In this document: piece after piece, positions 18,596-27,069 of the stretch | How the letters are laid out: each line of letters starts with the position of its first letter | Numbering within the stretch: the stretch's first letter is position 1 | Assembly (NCBI RefSeq): GCF_014284235.1 | Contig: NZ_JACOGD010000003.1 | Coordinates: 1 to 64,000 of the forward strand | Direction of reading: 5' to 3' | From: Cognatundibacterium curvum | GTDB lineage: Bacteria; Pseudomonadota; Gammaproteobacteria; Burkholderiales; Burkholderiaceae_D | Length of the DNA: 64,000 bases | Position numbers and translations under genes: made by a program | Notes under the pieces: generated by a model | What the model saw: only the letters and a program-made list of their open reading frames with translations | Database searches by the model: none | Told to the model about the DNA's origin: nothing

Positions 18596-18607
18596 GTACT
18601 TAAGTAC
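18596..18607. promoter_or_regulatory. 12-bp perfect palindrome in the rho leader
   Basis: GTACTTAAGTAC is a perfect palindrome in the 215-base gap before rho. A CATAAT box on the minus strand lies at 18581-18586, closer to rho, so the palindrome would sit at or just upstream of a promoter. Whether any protein binds it is unknown. Rho is autoregulated in E. coli by attenuation in its leader, not by an operator of this kind. Confidence 0.35.
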
Positions 18608-18723
18608 TTAACTGACACACAGCCAGTTTCGGTTCTTGTTACTTAGTCGTTCAGTAATCGGTAATCGTATTTAATTCACGCTGTAACTGCCGGTGTCAGC
18701 AGCTACAGCGTGGTGATGATACC

Positions 18724-19050
18724 TTAGATATTGCTATCAATGAAGGAAACCAACTGACCTTTTGCCAGCGCGCCGACTTTTTGTGCAGCTGCAGCGCCAT
18801 CCTTGAACAGGATCAGGGTTGGAATGCCACGGATACCGAATTTGGCAGGTACTGCCTGGTTCGCATCGACGTCCATTTTGGCAACAACAATTTTGTCGCC
18901 ATATTCTTTAGCAACTTCTTCCAGAATAGGGGCGATCATTTTGCAAGGACCACACCACTCAGCCCAGAAGTCAACCAGTACTGGTTTGTCAGATTTCAAT
19001 ACGTCAGCTTCAAAGGAAGCATCGCTTACATGTTTGATGTTTTCGCTCAT
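18724..19050 (-). CDS. trxA: Thioredoxin 1
   Basis: The 108-aa cytoplasmic redox protein carries the active site WCGPC (Cys33 and Cys36) in [13 protein letters not shown], the buried Asp (Asp27), and the cis-proline loop [11 protein letters not shown]. It reduces disulfides in ribonucleotide reductase, PAPS reductase and methionine sulfoxide reductases, using thioredoxin reductase. The length is standard. A GAGGA ribosome site precedes the ATG. It is followed by rho on the same strand. A 9-bp inverted repeat (18677-18685 with 18704-18712) lies just after the stop but lacks a T run. Confidence 0.98.
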   Translation of the reverse strand: MSENIKHVSDASFEADVLKSDKPVLVDFWAEWCGPCKMIAPILEEVAKEYGDKIVVAKMDVDANQAVPAKFGIRGIPTLILFKDGAAAAQKVGALAKGQLVSFIDSNI

Positions 19051-19489
19051 GGAATCCTCGTTGAGAGGGAAAAATTAAGGGGTAACAGCGCCACAGAATG
19101 TCGGTCGGTTATTTGGAATTTGCCGAATTCAAATTTGTATCTGAAGGCGATTGGCCAGAATTCAATGGTGACATCCAGAATGTACCAGAATTATGCCAAC
19201 GAAGAGTCAGGCGTGGTTAGCTATGCAGCAAATAATAACCTATTTTTTTAAAAAGTGGGTCGTTGAACATAAAAATCTGTAAGTCGCTCATTGAATCCCT
19301 TGCTGCCTGCCGCTTAGCAGGTAGAGTTAAGTGCACTCAGGGCGACACTTTGGTGCCTGGCAGAATTGGACAGTCTGGCTTTGAAAATTCGCAGCTGCTT
19401 AGGGCTGCGCTTGTTGAATATGCTTGCGACTTGCTGCTGGTTTCCCGCCTGGTTTGAGGGATTTAACGAAATTTCGCGTCAGACTCAGC
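19051..19489. other. Gene-free region between trxA and the zap genes
   Basis: About 440 bases separate the divergent trxA and zapB-like genes. Short frames here lack ribosome sites and family features. The trxA promoter must lie in the left half but is not clear. A small hairpin, CCTGC/GCAGG, occurs near 19305-19320. I see no RNA gene or mobile element. Confidence 0.6.
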
Positions 19490-19517
19490 TTGGCTGCTGG
19501 AAATTTGCTCGTATAAT
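19490..19517 (+). promoter_or_regulatory. Promoter of the zapB-like/zapA genes
   Basis: TTGGCT at 19490-19495, a 16-base spacer and a perfect TATAAT at 19512-19517 precede the first start codon by about 35 bases. This is a plausible sigma-70 promoter for the two-gene unit, and possibly for read-through into 6S RNA. Confidence 0.65.
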
Positions 19518-19552
19518 AAGAGCTCAGATTTGTTGCATCCAAAACCTAGCCT

Positions 19553-19783
19553 ATGATGATTCCCGAATTCGAATTACTCGCCGAAAAAGTCGCCAGACTC
19601 GCTGAGCTGACGCATGCATTGCGCGCAGAAAACGCTGCCTTACGCAATGAACTGGCTGGCCAGACGGCAAAGAATCTGGATATGCAACAACGCATAGAGC
19701 AAGCACAGGATCGTGTGCTGGCGCTGATACAGTTATTGCCACCAGAAATTGTTAATCAAGATCAAGAGGAAGATGCGGCATGA
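19553..19783 (+). CDS. Small coiled-coil protein, ZapB-like
   Basis: The 76-aa protein is almost wholly helical, with heptads through LAEKVARLAELTHALRAENA and the following ALRNELAGQ segment. Its last residues are acidic. It overlaps zapA by 4 bases (ATGA). In many betaproteobacteria a short coiled-coil gene sits directly before zapA and is annotated as a ZapB-like or cell-division protein; the inference here rests on that position and the heptads. Two adjacent ATGs exist, and the first was used. It probably acts at the Z ring with ZapA, but direct sequence similarity to E. coli ZapB is weak. Confidence 0.75.
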   Translation: MMIPEFELLAEKVARLAELTHALRAENAALRNELAGQTAKNLDMQQRIEQAQDRVLALIQLLPPEIVNQDQEEDAA

Positions 19784-20106
19784 CCGAGAAAAAAGTCATA
19801 CAGGTAGATGTGATGATCATGGGACAAAGTTATAAGTTGTCCTGCCGTGAGGGTGAAGATCGCGCCTTACGCGAAGCCGCCGCCTATCTGGATGCAAAAA
19901 TGTGCGCCATCCGCGATACGTCCAAGGTCAAAGGGACGGACAGGATAGCCGTGATGGCGGCCTTGGGCATGACCACGGAATTGCTGGCGACCAAAACCTC
20001 AGAAGGCCCGCTGTCCGGCATGTCGATTTCCGAAGTCAGGCAGAAAATCACTGGCATGCACCAAATCATGGATCAGGCACTGACGCCGCAAGAAAAGCTA
20101 TTCTGA
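19780..20106 (+). CDS. zapA: Cell division protein ZapA
   Basis: The 108-aa protein stabilises FtsZ filaments at mid-cell by cross-linking them. The N-terminal domain reads VDVMIMGQSYKLSCREGED and continues with ALREAAAYLDAKM, the typical ZapA fold. Then comes the coiled coil with KGTDRIAVMAALGMTTELL. The length matches the family (about 105 aa). It is coupled to the upstream coiled-coil gene. The 6S RNA gene follows directly, the arrangement (ygfE/zapA-ssrS) seen across proteobacteria. Confidence 0.95.
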   Translation: MTEKKVIQVDVMIMGQSYKLSCREGEDRALREAAAYLDAKMCAIRDTSKVKGTDRIAVMAALGMTTELLATKTSEGPLSGMSISEVRQKITGMHQIMDQALTPQEKLF

Positions 20107-20176
20107 ACCTGAACTTTATTAGATTATTTCATCAAAACAACTTTCCTTGAAGCCGGTTTTAGGAGTAAACTTTAAT

Positions 20177-20350
20177 TCCCTGCCGTGTTCGCCAATGTCA
20201 TATATTCCTTGAACCATTTATGTGCATAGGCTGCGGAACATAGTTCGATGGGCGTGAGCGTCGCTAGTCCGATGAACCCGAAATTGAACTGACTGTGGCC
20301 AACTTGAACCATCAGGTTCAGGATGCCGGCATAGCGGCTCTGGTGGGGAC
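20177..20350 (+). ncRNA. ssrS: 6S RNA (ssrS)
   Basis: Directly after zapA lies a non-coding stretch that begins CCCTGCCGTGTTCGCC and ends GGCATAGCGGCTCTGG then GGGG. The two ends can pair (CCC with GGG, GCCG with CGGC) to close the long 6S hairpin, and the centre contains CCTTGAACC and related segments typical of proteobacterial 6S. 6S RNA mimics an open promoter and holds sigma-70 RNA polymerase in stationary phase. The position after zapA is conserved. The boundaries are approximate (within about 10 bases at either end). A weak -10-like TAAACT is at 20166. A folding or Rfam search would settle the exact ends. Confidence 0.82.
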
Positions 20351-20358
20351 TTATACAG

Positions 20359-20391
20359 AACGGCTGTCAGCAATGACAGCCGTTTTCTTTT
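20359..20391 (+). terminator. Rho-independent terminator after 6S RNA
   Basis: AACGGCTGTCA and TGACAGCCGTT form a perfect 11-bp stem around the loop GCAA, followed by TTCTTTTG. Confidence 0.93.
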
Positions 20392-20532
20392 GTATCGCTG
20401 ATTAAGTATCGCTTAGGCAGCAAGGCGTTGACAGCCTTTGATAGGGAACCCCGTTCCTACCCGTTGTGCGCTGTCTGGATCGCGCTGTGCGACAATATGC
20501 TTTTGAGAATTTGCGACAGTCAGGAGAGGATG

Positions 20533-20991
20533 ATGGCGTATTGGTTAATGAAGTCTGAACCCGATGAAGTCAGTATCGATGATGCATTAGCGGCTGGCAG
20601 CGTTCCCTGGTTCGGTGTGCGTAATTATCAGGCCAGAAATTTCATGCGTGATCAGATGCAATTGGGCGATGGCGTGCTGTTTTATCACTCCAGTTGCGCT
20701 GAGCCTGGTATCGCTGGCATTGCTGAGGTATGCAGCAGCGCCTATCCCGACCATACCCAGTTTGATGCGGCGAGTCATTATTACGATCCGAAATCCACTC
20801 AGGAAACACCGTGCTGGATGATGGTCGATGTGCAGGCAATCAGAAAGACCCGCTTGCTGAGTCTGGCTGAAATGCGAACGCACGCTGAGCTGGCGGATAT
20901 GCTGGTTTTACAAAAAGGCAGCCGCTTGTCAATTACCCCAGTCTCCACCGCAGAATGGCAGGCCGTGTTAGCACTGCTGGATCAACCGTGA
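20533..20991 (+). CDS. EVE domain-containing protein
   Basis: The 152-aa product is a single EVE domain, a PUA-like fold thought to read modified bases in DNA or RNA. It starts MAYWLMKSEPDEVSIDD, includes VPWFGVRNYQARNFMRDQM and the aromatic/hydrophobic pocket residues of the fold, and ends just before ybiB. Two adjacent ATGs occur; the second gives the usual family start with AGGAG 6 bases upstream. In several betaproteobacteria this gene lies near zapA and ssrS, as here. Stand-alone EVE proteins are housekeeping-like, and nothing nearby suggests a modification system. Confidence 0.92.
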   Translation: MAYWLMKSEPDEVSIDDALAAGSVPWFGVRNYQARNFMRDQMQLGDGVLFYHSSCAEPGIAGIAEVCSSAYPDHTQFDAASHYYDPKSTQETPCWMMVDVQAIRKTRLLSLAEMRTHAELADMLVLQKGSRLSITPVSTAEWQAVLALLDQP

Positions 20992-20998
20992 GAAAAGC

Positions 20999-22018
20999 AT
21001 GACTGCGCAAGAACTGAGTAGTGGCCAAACATTGCCAGCCGCCCGTTTTATTAAGGAAATCGGACGCGGTAAAGACGGTGCACGTGATTTGTCGCGACAG
21101 GATGCCTGCAGCTTGTTTACTGCAATGCTGGAGCAGCGCGTCAGCGATTTGGAGTTAGGCGCGATTCTGCTGTCTATGCGTATAAAGGGGGAGTCCATCA
21201 ACGAACTGGCGGGCTTCATGGATGCTTTAGCGCCAGCCATGCTGAAGCTACAACTGCCACCCGGTCTGACCGCTGCGCCCGTACTGATACCAAGCTATAA
21301 CGGTGCGCGTAAAAAAGCTAATCTGACGCCGCTGCTGGCGAGCTTGCTGGCGCGCGAAGGTATTCCGGTACTGGTACATGGGATTGCCGAAGATCCTGGT
21401 CGTGTGACCAGTGCTGAGATTTTTCAGGCTATGGATTTGCCTCTATGCCTGTCGGCGCAGGAAGTCAGCCAGCGCTTTGCGTCTGGTCTGCCAGCAATGA
21501 CAGGTTTGGATTGTTTGTCGCCCGCTTTGCATCGGCTGCTGATGCTAAGGCGTATTCTGGGCGTGCGCAATTCTTCTCATACTCTGGTCAAGATGCTGCA
21601 GCCCTTCGATATTCCCGCACTGCGCTTGTATTCCTATACCCATCCTGAGTATTTGCAGTCTTTGGGCCATTATTTTTCTACCCATCTGACGTCGACGCAA
21701 GGCGAGGTGCTGATGATGCGCGGAACTGAAGGTGAGGCAGTTGCCAACACTGGCCGCGCGCAGCAGATAGACAGATTTGCCCAAGGCGTGCGTGAGACGC
21801 TGTTGGAAAAGCAAGAGCTGTTAACTGCTACAGAGCCTGAACTGCCTGAAGACACTGATGCCGCCTCCACCGCAGCCTGGATACTTAAGGTCTTAAATCA
21901 GGAATTGCCTGTCCCGGCGAACATCGCAGAGCAAGTCAGACTGTGCGTGAGCATCAGTCGCCGCTTGCATGGGGGGATAGCGAACGCCGTTGAGAATTCA
22001 TCCCACGGTAAGGCTTAG
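20999..22018 (+). CDS. ybiB: DNA-binding protein YbiB (TrpD2 family)
   Basis: The 339-aa protein has the fold of anthranilate phosphoribosyltransferase but belongs to the YbiB/TrpD2 group, which binds nucleic acids and is linked to the LexA/SOS response in E. coli. The helical N-terminus (FIKEIGRGKDGARDLSRQDA) and the GARKKANLTPLLASLLAREG segment are recognisable, while the phosphoribosyl-binding glycine loop of real TrpD is absent. It starts 7 bases after the EVE gene stop with no strong ribosome site of its own, so coupling is likely. No LexA box was seen upstream. Confidence 0.88.
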   Translation: MTAQELSSGQTLPAARFIKEIGRGKDGARDLSRQDACSLFTAMLEQRVSDLELGAILLSMRIKGESINELAGFMDALAPAMLKLQLPPGLTAAPVLIPSYNGARKKANLTPLLASLLAREGIPVLVHGIAEDPGRVTSAEIFQAMDLPLCLSAQEVSQRFASGLPAMTGLDCLSPALHRLLMLRRILGVRNSSHTLVKMLQPFDIPALRLYSYTHPEYLQSLGHYFSTHLTSTQGEVLMMRGTEGEAVANTGRAQQIDRFAQGVRETLLEKQELLTATEPELPEDTDAASTAAWILKVLNQELPVPANIAEQVRLCVSISRRLHGGIANAVENSSHGKA

Positions 22019-22066
22019 GCCAATTAAGGCACGCTATTCGTCTGAGTGTGTTTTGTTTTACACAAT

Positions 22067-22127
22067 AAAAAATGCACCGGTTTTAAGGCCAGTGCATTTT
22101 TTTGTGCCCGCTCTGTGTAGAGCGGGC
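22067..22127. terminator. Convergent terminators between ybiB and the TonB receptor gene
   Basis: Two hairpins lie side by side. AAAAAATGCAC (22067-22077) pairs with GTGCATTTTTT (22092-22102) and works on both strands. GCCCGCTCT and AGAGCGGGC (22106-22127) form a perfect 9-bp stem around GTGT. On the minus strand the second hairpin is met first and the first supplies the T run. Confidence 0.85.
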
Positions 22128-22142
22128 TGGACCATCAGGTAA

Positions 22143-24413
22143 TCAGAAATTGACTTTGAACTGGACGCCGTAGTTGCGTGGTTCATTGACGATACCTGTC
22201 AGGTTGTTGAAGTCGATTGCTGCGATGACTTGTTGCTTGTTGGTGATGTTACGACCATAAGCAGCCACTTCATATTTGCCATCGTTCCAGATGTAACCGA
22301 TACGAACACCACCTTCGAGTAAGGATTTCGCCTTGTACTCTTTGGCTTCATACAAGAACATATTGTACGTGTCTTTGTAAGACCAGTCGGTATTAGCATA
22401 CAGCGTGCCTTCGCCGATTTGTGTGGTGTACTTCAGTGCGAAGTTACCTACCCATTTCGGTGCGCGTGGCAGTGGATTGCCACCGATCAGAACTGTACCG
22501 GCAACCGGGCCTTTTGGATTGGTCACGGTACATCCGTTACCGCAAGGAGAAACAAACAAGCCGGAATCTTTAATCTCCGTATCATTGTAGCTGATGCCTA
22601 CATTTGCCTTCCAGTTGCGGTTGATGTTAGCTTGCAGATCCAGTTCAAAACCCTGACCGGTTGCTTTGTCAGCATTAACCAGGCGGTTTTGGTTAACTGC
22701 ACCGCTACCTGCTGTCAGCTGCAAATCTTTCGCTGTGTACTGGAATACAGTTGCACTCACACGTGCTGTGTTATCCAGGATGTCTTTCTTGATACCTGCT
22801 TCGAAAGACAGATTTTTTTCAGACTGGGCAACAGAGATGGAATCGCCGAACAATACGCGACCCTGGATACTAGGAGCGCGGTAGCCAGTTGCAACGCGCG
22901 CAAACACATTGGTTTCTTTATCCAAAGTGTAGCTGCCGCTCAGATCCCAGGTCAGATTGCTGGAGGATGGATTGGCTGTGAACAGTGGAGTGATGCCTAC
23001 GCCAGGTGCTTTGCCTGGAGTCCAGGTACGTTGTGCGTCAAAATCTTTCTTGTCGCTGGTGTAGCGCAAACCGGCGCGCACTTTAAACTGATCGCTGACA
23101 GCATAGTTAATAGTGCCGAATGCTGCGTAAGAAGTTGCATTTTGGTGCTGAACTGCATAACCGTCTTGTACATTGCCGCCGAGAGAGTTGAAGTCAAAGC
23201 TGTCGACTTGCAGTTTTTCGTTGAAGTAGTACAGGCCAGCGATCCATTGCAGCTTGTCTTTCGTATTCGATTCAATGCGAACTTCCTGAGTCAATTGCTT
23301 CAGATATGGCAGTCCGTCAGCTGTTTCAGCCGGGAATGGAATGAAGCCTGGGCCCATAGGCAATGCGAAGGAAGCACCGTAACCACCGTCAACGTCAGCG
23401 CGGCTGTAGAACTTTGCCTTGTCATAGCCAGTGATGGAATGGACTGTGATGCCGTCCAGATCCCAGCGCAGACGTGCGCTTGCGCCGGAGGAAGTCAGCG
23501 TTTGCTTGTTCAGGCCATCGGTAGGATAGCTGCCGTAGTCAAAGCCAGGTACCAGCTCATTCGAGCCTTTTTGTATGATGTTAGCGCGGAACAGGGTGGC
23601 ATTGCCTGACATGTCACGACCATGCAGATTCAGCAAAGCACTGAAATTACCGTTTTTGTACAGGAATTGCAGACGTGCGGCGTTATCGCGGTAGCCTTCC
23701 AGGTTTTTCTCACCGGTAGCACGTGGATTGGTCACGCGGTTGTCACGGCTTTGTGCCTGACCGGAGAAGCGCATTGCCCAGTCCTGGTTCAAAGGAATAT
23801 TGATCGCTCCTTCCAGGTTGACGGCATTGTAGTTGCCATAACCGATGTTGCCATAGCCTTCAAAGCGGCGGCTAGGTTTAGCGGAGTCAAACTTGATCAC
23901 ACCAGCCGGAGAGTTACGGCCGAACAAAGTGCCTTGCGGACCGCGCAGGATCTCTACCTGTTCTACGTCGAATACCGGGAAGCCTTTGAGCATAGGGCTT
24001 TCCTGAACCACATCGTCATACACCAGGCCAACAGGCTGCGATGCATTCAGATCGAAATCGGTATTGCCCAGACCGCGGATATAAAAGCGTGGGAAAGAGC
24101 GGCCAAAGTCAGATTCAACGTTCAGACTAGGCACGCGCGCTGCCAGGAAACGGATGTCCTGGCCGCTGGCATTGTAGGTGTCGAGCGCATCGCCTTTGAT
24201 CGCAGAAATCGACATTGGTACTTCTTTGATGTTTTCCGCGCGGCGGTTGGCGGTTACTATCACTGTTTCCAGCTTAGTGCCGTCATTTTTTGCTGCTTCT
24301 GGTTTGGCTTCCTGAGCCCAGGCGGCATGCATAGGGAAGGCTGTGGACACAGCCAGCGCGATCAGGGTTTGGGTAGTCCCTTTGTAAAACTGACGCTTGG
24401 ATTTCGCAGTCAT
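22143..24413 (-). CDS. TonB-dependent outer-membrane receptor
   Basis: The 756-aa protein is an outer-membrane gated porin driven by TonB/ExbBD. A signal peptide ends near AAWAQE. A TonB-box-like ETVIVTANRR follows, then the plug domain with DIRFLAARVPSLNV and VEQVEILRGPQGTLFGRNSPAG. The rest is a 22-strand barrel ending in the canonical C-terminal Phe (VQFKVNF). The plug sequence is closest in style to receptors that sphingomonads and burkholderiales use for complex organics (the CirA-like/Fe-siderophore-or-other group), so the substrate is open. A strong AAGGAAA ribosome site precedes the ATG. No Fur box was found by eye, and no transporter or siderophore gene is adjacent. Confidence 0.93.
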   Translation of the reverse strand: MTAKSKRQFYKGTTQTLIALAVSTAFPMHAAWAQEAKPEAAKNDGTKLETVIVTANRRAENIKEVPMSISAIKGDALDTYNASGQDIRFLAARVPSLNVESDFGRSFPRFYIRGLGNTDFDLNASQPVGLVYDDVVQESPMLKGFPVFDVEQVEILRGPQGTLFGRNSPAGVIKFDSAKPSRRFEGYGNIGYGNYNAVNLEGAINIPLNQDWAMRFSGQAQSRDNRVTNPRATGEKNLEGYRDNAARLQFLYKNGNFSALLNLHGRDMSGNATLFRANIIQKGSNELVPGFDYGSYPTDGLNKQTLTSSGASARLRWDLDGITVHSITGYDKAKFYSRADVDGGYGASFALPMGPGFIPFPAETADGLPYLKQLTQEVRIESNTKDKLQWIAGLYYFNEKLQVDSFDFNSLGGNVQDGYAVQHQNATSYAAFGTINYAVSDQFKVRAGLRYTSDKKDFDAQRTWTPGKAPGVGITPLFTANPSSSNLTWDLSGSYTLDKETNVFARVATGYRAPSIQGRVLFGDSISVAQSEKNLSFEAGIKKDILDNTARVSATVFQYTAKDLQLTAGSGAVNQNRLVNADKATGQGFELDLQANINRNWKANVGISYNDTEIKDSGLFVSPCGNGCTVTNPKGPVAGTVLIGGNPLPRAPKWVGNFALKYTTQIGEGTLYANTDWSYKDTYNMFLYEAKEYKAKSLLEGGVRIGYIWNDGKYEVAAYGRNITNKQQVIAAIDFNNLTGIVNEPRNYGVQFKVNF

Positions 24414-24812
24414 GGGTTTTCCTTGGAAAGTTGATGGGTAATCTGGAATTGCAGAGCTTCAACATGATGCCGTCTTTCTCTGATGCCTTGCACTCAGACA
24501 GACACATGGAGCGCATTGCGCAAACGTTTGCGGCCTATGTCCAGCAGTTAACTCTTAGTGCTTGAGCTTCGTCAAGAACATATTATTTCCTTATATGAAT
24601 ACTTAAAGTTATTCTATGAAAATGTTGTGTATATCAAACAAATTAATGGTTAATTGGCAATTGCAGTTATTGAGGTGGGCCTGCCTGGGAATTGCTGTGT
24701 TTAAGCGCATGCAGGCTTGTTTTGCGCAACTTTTGCTACAAGTTTAATCCTGTTCAGATGAGTGTTCGTCTGCTATCCGCTACAATCGCGCGTTCTGAGA
24801 AACGGAAATGTT
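24414..24812. other. Divergent intergenic region between the receptor and the flavoprotein
   Basis: About 400 bases, A+T-rich around 24570-24680, must hold the promoters of both divergent genes. I see no unambiguous -35/-10 pair, Fur-box-like repeat or RNA gene, and no frame with coding character. Confidence 0.55.
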
Positions 24813-26012
24813 ATGAATAAACAGGTCGATGTGGTGGTGATCGGTGCCGGTGCCGCCGGAATGATGTGTGCGGCAACTGCCGCTAAGCGCGGCAAGCGTG
24901 TGGTGTTAATTGATCATGCAAGTAAGCTGGCAGAGAAAATACGTATCTCTGGTGGTGGGCGCTGTAACTTTACCAATCTGCAGGCCGGTCCGGCTAATTT
25001 TCTGTCAGAAAATCCACATTTTTGTAAAAGTGCGCTGTCACGTTACACCCCACAAGACTTTCTTGCTTTATTGCAGCGCTATCGCGTGGCCTGGCATGAA
25101 AAGCATAAGGGGCAGTTATTTTGCGATAGCTCGGCGGAGGATATCATTCAAGTCCTCAAGTCGGAATGTGATGCGGCTAAAGTGCAATGGCGTATGCCTT
25201 GCAGTGTAAGTGGCGTTGAGCAGCTGCCTGAGCGGGGCTTTTTGGTTAAGACCTCGCAGGGTGAGTTGGTGACTGAATCCGTCGTCATTGCAAGCGGAGG
25301 TTTGTCGATTCCGAAAATAGGTGCGACTGATTTTGCACATCAGATTGCGCGTCAGTTTCAATTAAAAATGGTTGAACCCAGACCGGCCTTGGTGCCCTTA
25401 ACATTTGATGCGCAATCCTGGGCGCCGTTTATTCCTTTGGCGGGTATTTCGCTGGAAGTAGATATCGCGACTGGTGATAAAAAACAGAAAATGCAGTTCC
25501 GTGAGGATTTGCTGTTCACCCATCGGGGCTTGTCTGGCCCTGCGGTATTGCAGATATCCAGTTTTTGGCAGCCGGGTACTGCGATCAGAATTAATCTCTT
25601 GCCGGAAGTTGATTTGGCAGAAGAGTTGTTAGTTGGAAAAAACAGTAGCAAGAAGAATCTGGTGAATTTTCTCGCGCAGTATTTGCCAGCCCGACTGGCG
25701 GATGGATTATTGCAGGCCCATGGATTTGATGGTGCAGCGAAATTGGCGGAGATGCAGGATAAGCGCCTGCGTTTGCTGGGTGAAAAGCTGAATCGCTGGG
25801 AATTGATACCAAGCGGATCAGAGGGCTATAAGAAAGCCGAAGTGACACGCGGTGGTGTCGATACCCGTGAACTGTCGCAACAAACGATGATGGTGACTAA
25901 GGTGCCGGGCCTGTACTTTATCGGCGAAGCGATGGATGTGACGGGTTGGCTGGGAGGCTACAATTTCCAGTGGGCCTGGGCGTCCGGATTTGCAGCCGGA
26001 TCGTCGGTCTGA
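24813..26012 (+). CDS. HI0933/YhiN-family flavoprotein (NAD(P)/FAD-dependent oxidoreductase)
   Basis: The 399-aa protein starts with an FAD-binding Rossmann motif, VDVVVIGAGAAGMMCAATAA. It also carries the family signature KIRISGGGRCNFTNL and, near the C-terminus, GLYFIGEAMDVTGWLGGYNF. These are diagnostic of the HI0933 group, whose biochemical role is not well established. The length is typical (about 400). The chosen ATG is the family start; a frame open 17 codons further up lacks a ribosome site. It stands alone, read in the same direction as rpsU, which follows 238 bases later. Confidence 0.92.
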   Translation: MNKQVDVVVIGAGAAGMMCAATAAKRGKRVVLIDHASKLAEKIRISGGGRCNFTNLQAGPANFLSENPHFCKSALSRYTPQDFLALLQRYRVAWHEKHKGQLFCDSSAEDIIQVLKSECDAAKVQWRMPCSVSGVEQLPERGFLVKTSQGELVTESVVIASGGLSIPKIGATDFAHQIARQFQLKMVEPRPALVPLTFDAQSWAPFIPLAGISLEVDIATGDKKQKMQFREDLLFTHRGLSGPAVLQISSFWQPGTAIRINLLPEVDLAEELLVGKNSSKKNLVNFLAQYLPARLADGLLQAHGFDGAAKLAEMQDKRLRLLGEKLNRWELIPSGSEGYKKAEVTRGGVDTRELSQQTMMVTKVPGLYFIGEAMDVTGWLGGYNFQWAWASGFAAGSSV

Positions 26013-26250
26013 GTCAGTTTGTAATTCTTAAGGTGCCAGCATTCATGCTTTGGTGTACAATGCCGCCTTCAGGGTTAGCTCCGGTCAGACCGGAATTTCA
26101 AGAAAATTGGATAGACTCTGAAAGGTTTTGTGGTTTTTGTTGCTACAGAATCTCAAAATTTGCGTAAGATTTAATCAGTATTCTTCCCATTTTTAAGAAT
26201 TCCTGTTAATATCTCTGTCTTCCTATAATTTTTCCATGGTTTGAACTTAA

Positions 26251-26463
26251 ATGACCACAATTCGCCTTAAAGAAAACGAGCCGTTCGAAGTCGCCATGCG
26301 CCGCTTCAAGCGCACTATCGAAAAGACCGGTCTGTTGACCGAATTGCGCGCTCGCGAGTTCTACGAGAAGCCAACTGCAGAGCGTAAGCGTAAGCTGGCT
26401 GCCGCAGTTAAGCGTCACTACAAACGCATTCGTAGTCAGCAATTGCCTAAGAAGATGTACTAA
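26251..26463 (+). CDS. rpsU: 30S ribosomal protein S21
   Basis: The 70-aa basic protein ([20 protein letters not shown], then [17 protein letters not shown]) is S21, the small-subunit protein that helps initiation near the 3' end of 16S rRNA. It opens the macromolecular synthesis block. No Shine-Dalgarno sequence is visible before the ATG: the preceding bases read TGGTTTGAACTTAA. A TATAAT lies at 26224-26229, and a small hairpin (TCCGGT/ACCGGA) at 26081-26095 in the leader. A terminator follows the gene, so it can be made apart from the downstream genes. Confidence 0.97.
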   Translation: MTTIRLKENEPFEVAMRRFKRTIEKTGLLTELRAREFYEKPTAERKRKLAAAVKRHYKRIRSQQLPKKMY

Positions 26464-26522
26464 TCCTGATTGGTGTCTGGTTATGCCAGGTGCTTTCAGA
26501 GTTGTATAGCTTAGGTTTGCAT

Positions 26523-26560
26523 GCCCGCTCCGGTAAGCCGCAGCGGGCTTTGTTGTTTTT
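26523..26560 (+). terminator. Terminator after rpsU
   Basis: GCCCGCT (26523-26529) pairs with AGCGGGC (26542-26548), followed by TTTGTTGTTTTT. It lies between rpsU and yqeY. In E. coli a weak terminator also separates rpsU from dnaG and lowers primase output; here it may do the same. Confidence 0.8.
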
Positions 26561-26587
26561 ATCTGATTCAGTATTCAGGGGTAAGTA

Positions 26588-27034
26588 ATGAGCTTAAAAG
26601 ACCAAATCACCGACGACATGAAAGCAGCAATGCGCGCTAAAGAAGCAAGTAAGCTGGCGACGATACGTCTGCTGACTGCGGCAATGAAGCAAAAAGAAGT
26701 CGATGAGCGGGTTGAGCTGGATGATGGCATGGTGTTGGCCATCATAGAAAAAATGATCAAGCAGCGTAAGGACTCGGTTCAGCAGTTTGAAGCTGGCGGA
26801 CGTCAGGATCTGGCAGATATTGAAAAAGCGGAAATCGAAGTGCTGGCGACTTACATGCCTGCGGCTTTGTCCGATGAAGAAGTGCAGGCTGCGGTGAATG
26901 CTGCGGTCGCTGAAACAGGTGCTGCCGGCCCTCAGGATATGCGCAAAGTCATCGATGTGTTGAAGCAGAAGCTGGCTGGCCGCGCAGATATGGGTAAAGT
27001 ATCCGGTCTGGTCAAAGCTGCCTTGTCTAAATAA
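26588..27034 (+). CDS. GatB/YqeY domain-containing protein
   Basis: The 148-aa protein begins MSLKDQITDDMKAAMRAKEA and is a stand-alone YqeY domain, related to the C-terminal domain of the amidotransferase subunit GatB that contacts tRNA. Its role in isolation is not settled. A location between rpsU and dnaG is common in many bacteria. The length is standard. GGGG lies a few bases before the ATG. The next gene starts 35 bases downstream, so yqeY and dnaG are probably cotranscribed. Confidence 0.93.
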   Translation: MSLKDQITDDMKAAMRAKEASKLATIRLLTAAMKQKEVDERVELDDGMVLAIIEKMIKQRKDSVQQFEAGGRQDLADIEKAEIEVLATYMPAALSDEEVQAAVNAAVAETGAAGPQDMRKVIDVLKQKLAGRADMGKVSGLVKAALSK

Positions 27035-27069
27035 TTGAATACGAATGCCGGACCTTCCGGCTGTATGCA

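Noticed and set aside
22419-23609. 396-codon plus-strand frame opposite the TonB receptor, and a second at 23622-24434
   Set aside because: Shadow frames of the receptor gene; their sequence shows no domain and they lack ribosome sites.
26081-26095. Riboswitch or ribosomal-protein leader motif before rpsU
   Set aside because: Only a 6-bp hairpin is visible, with no match to a known leader structure.
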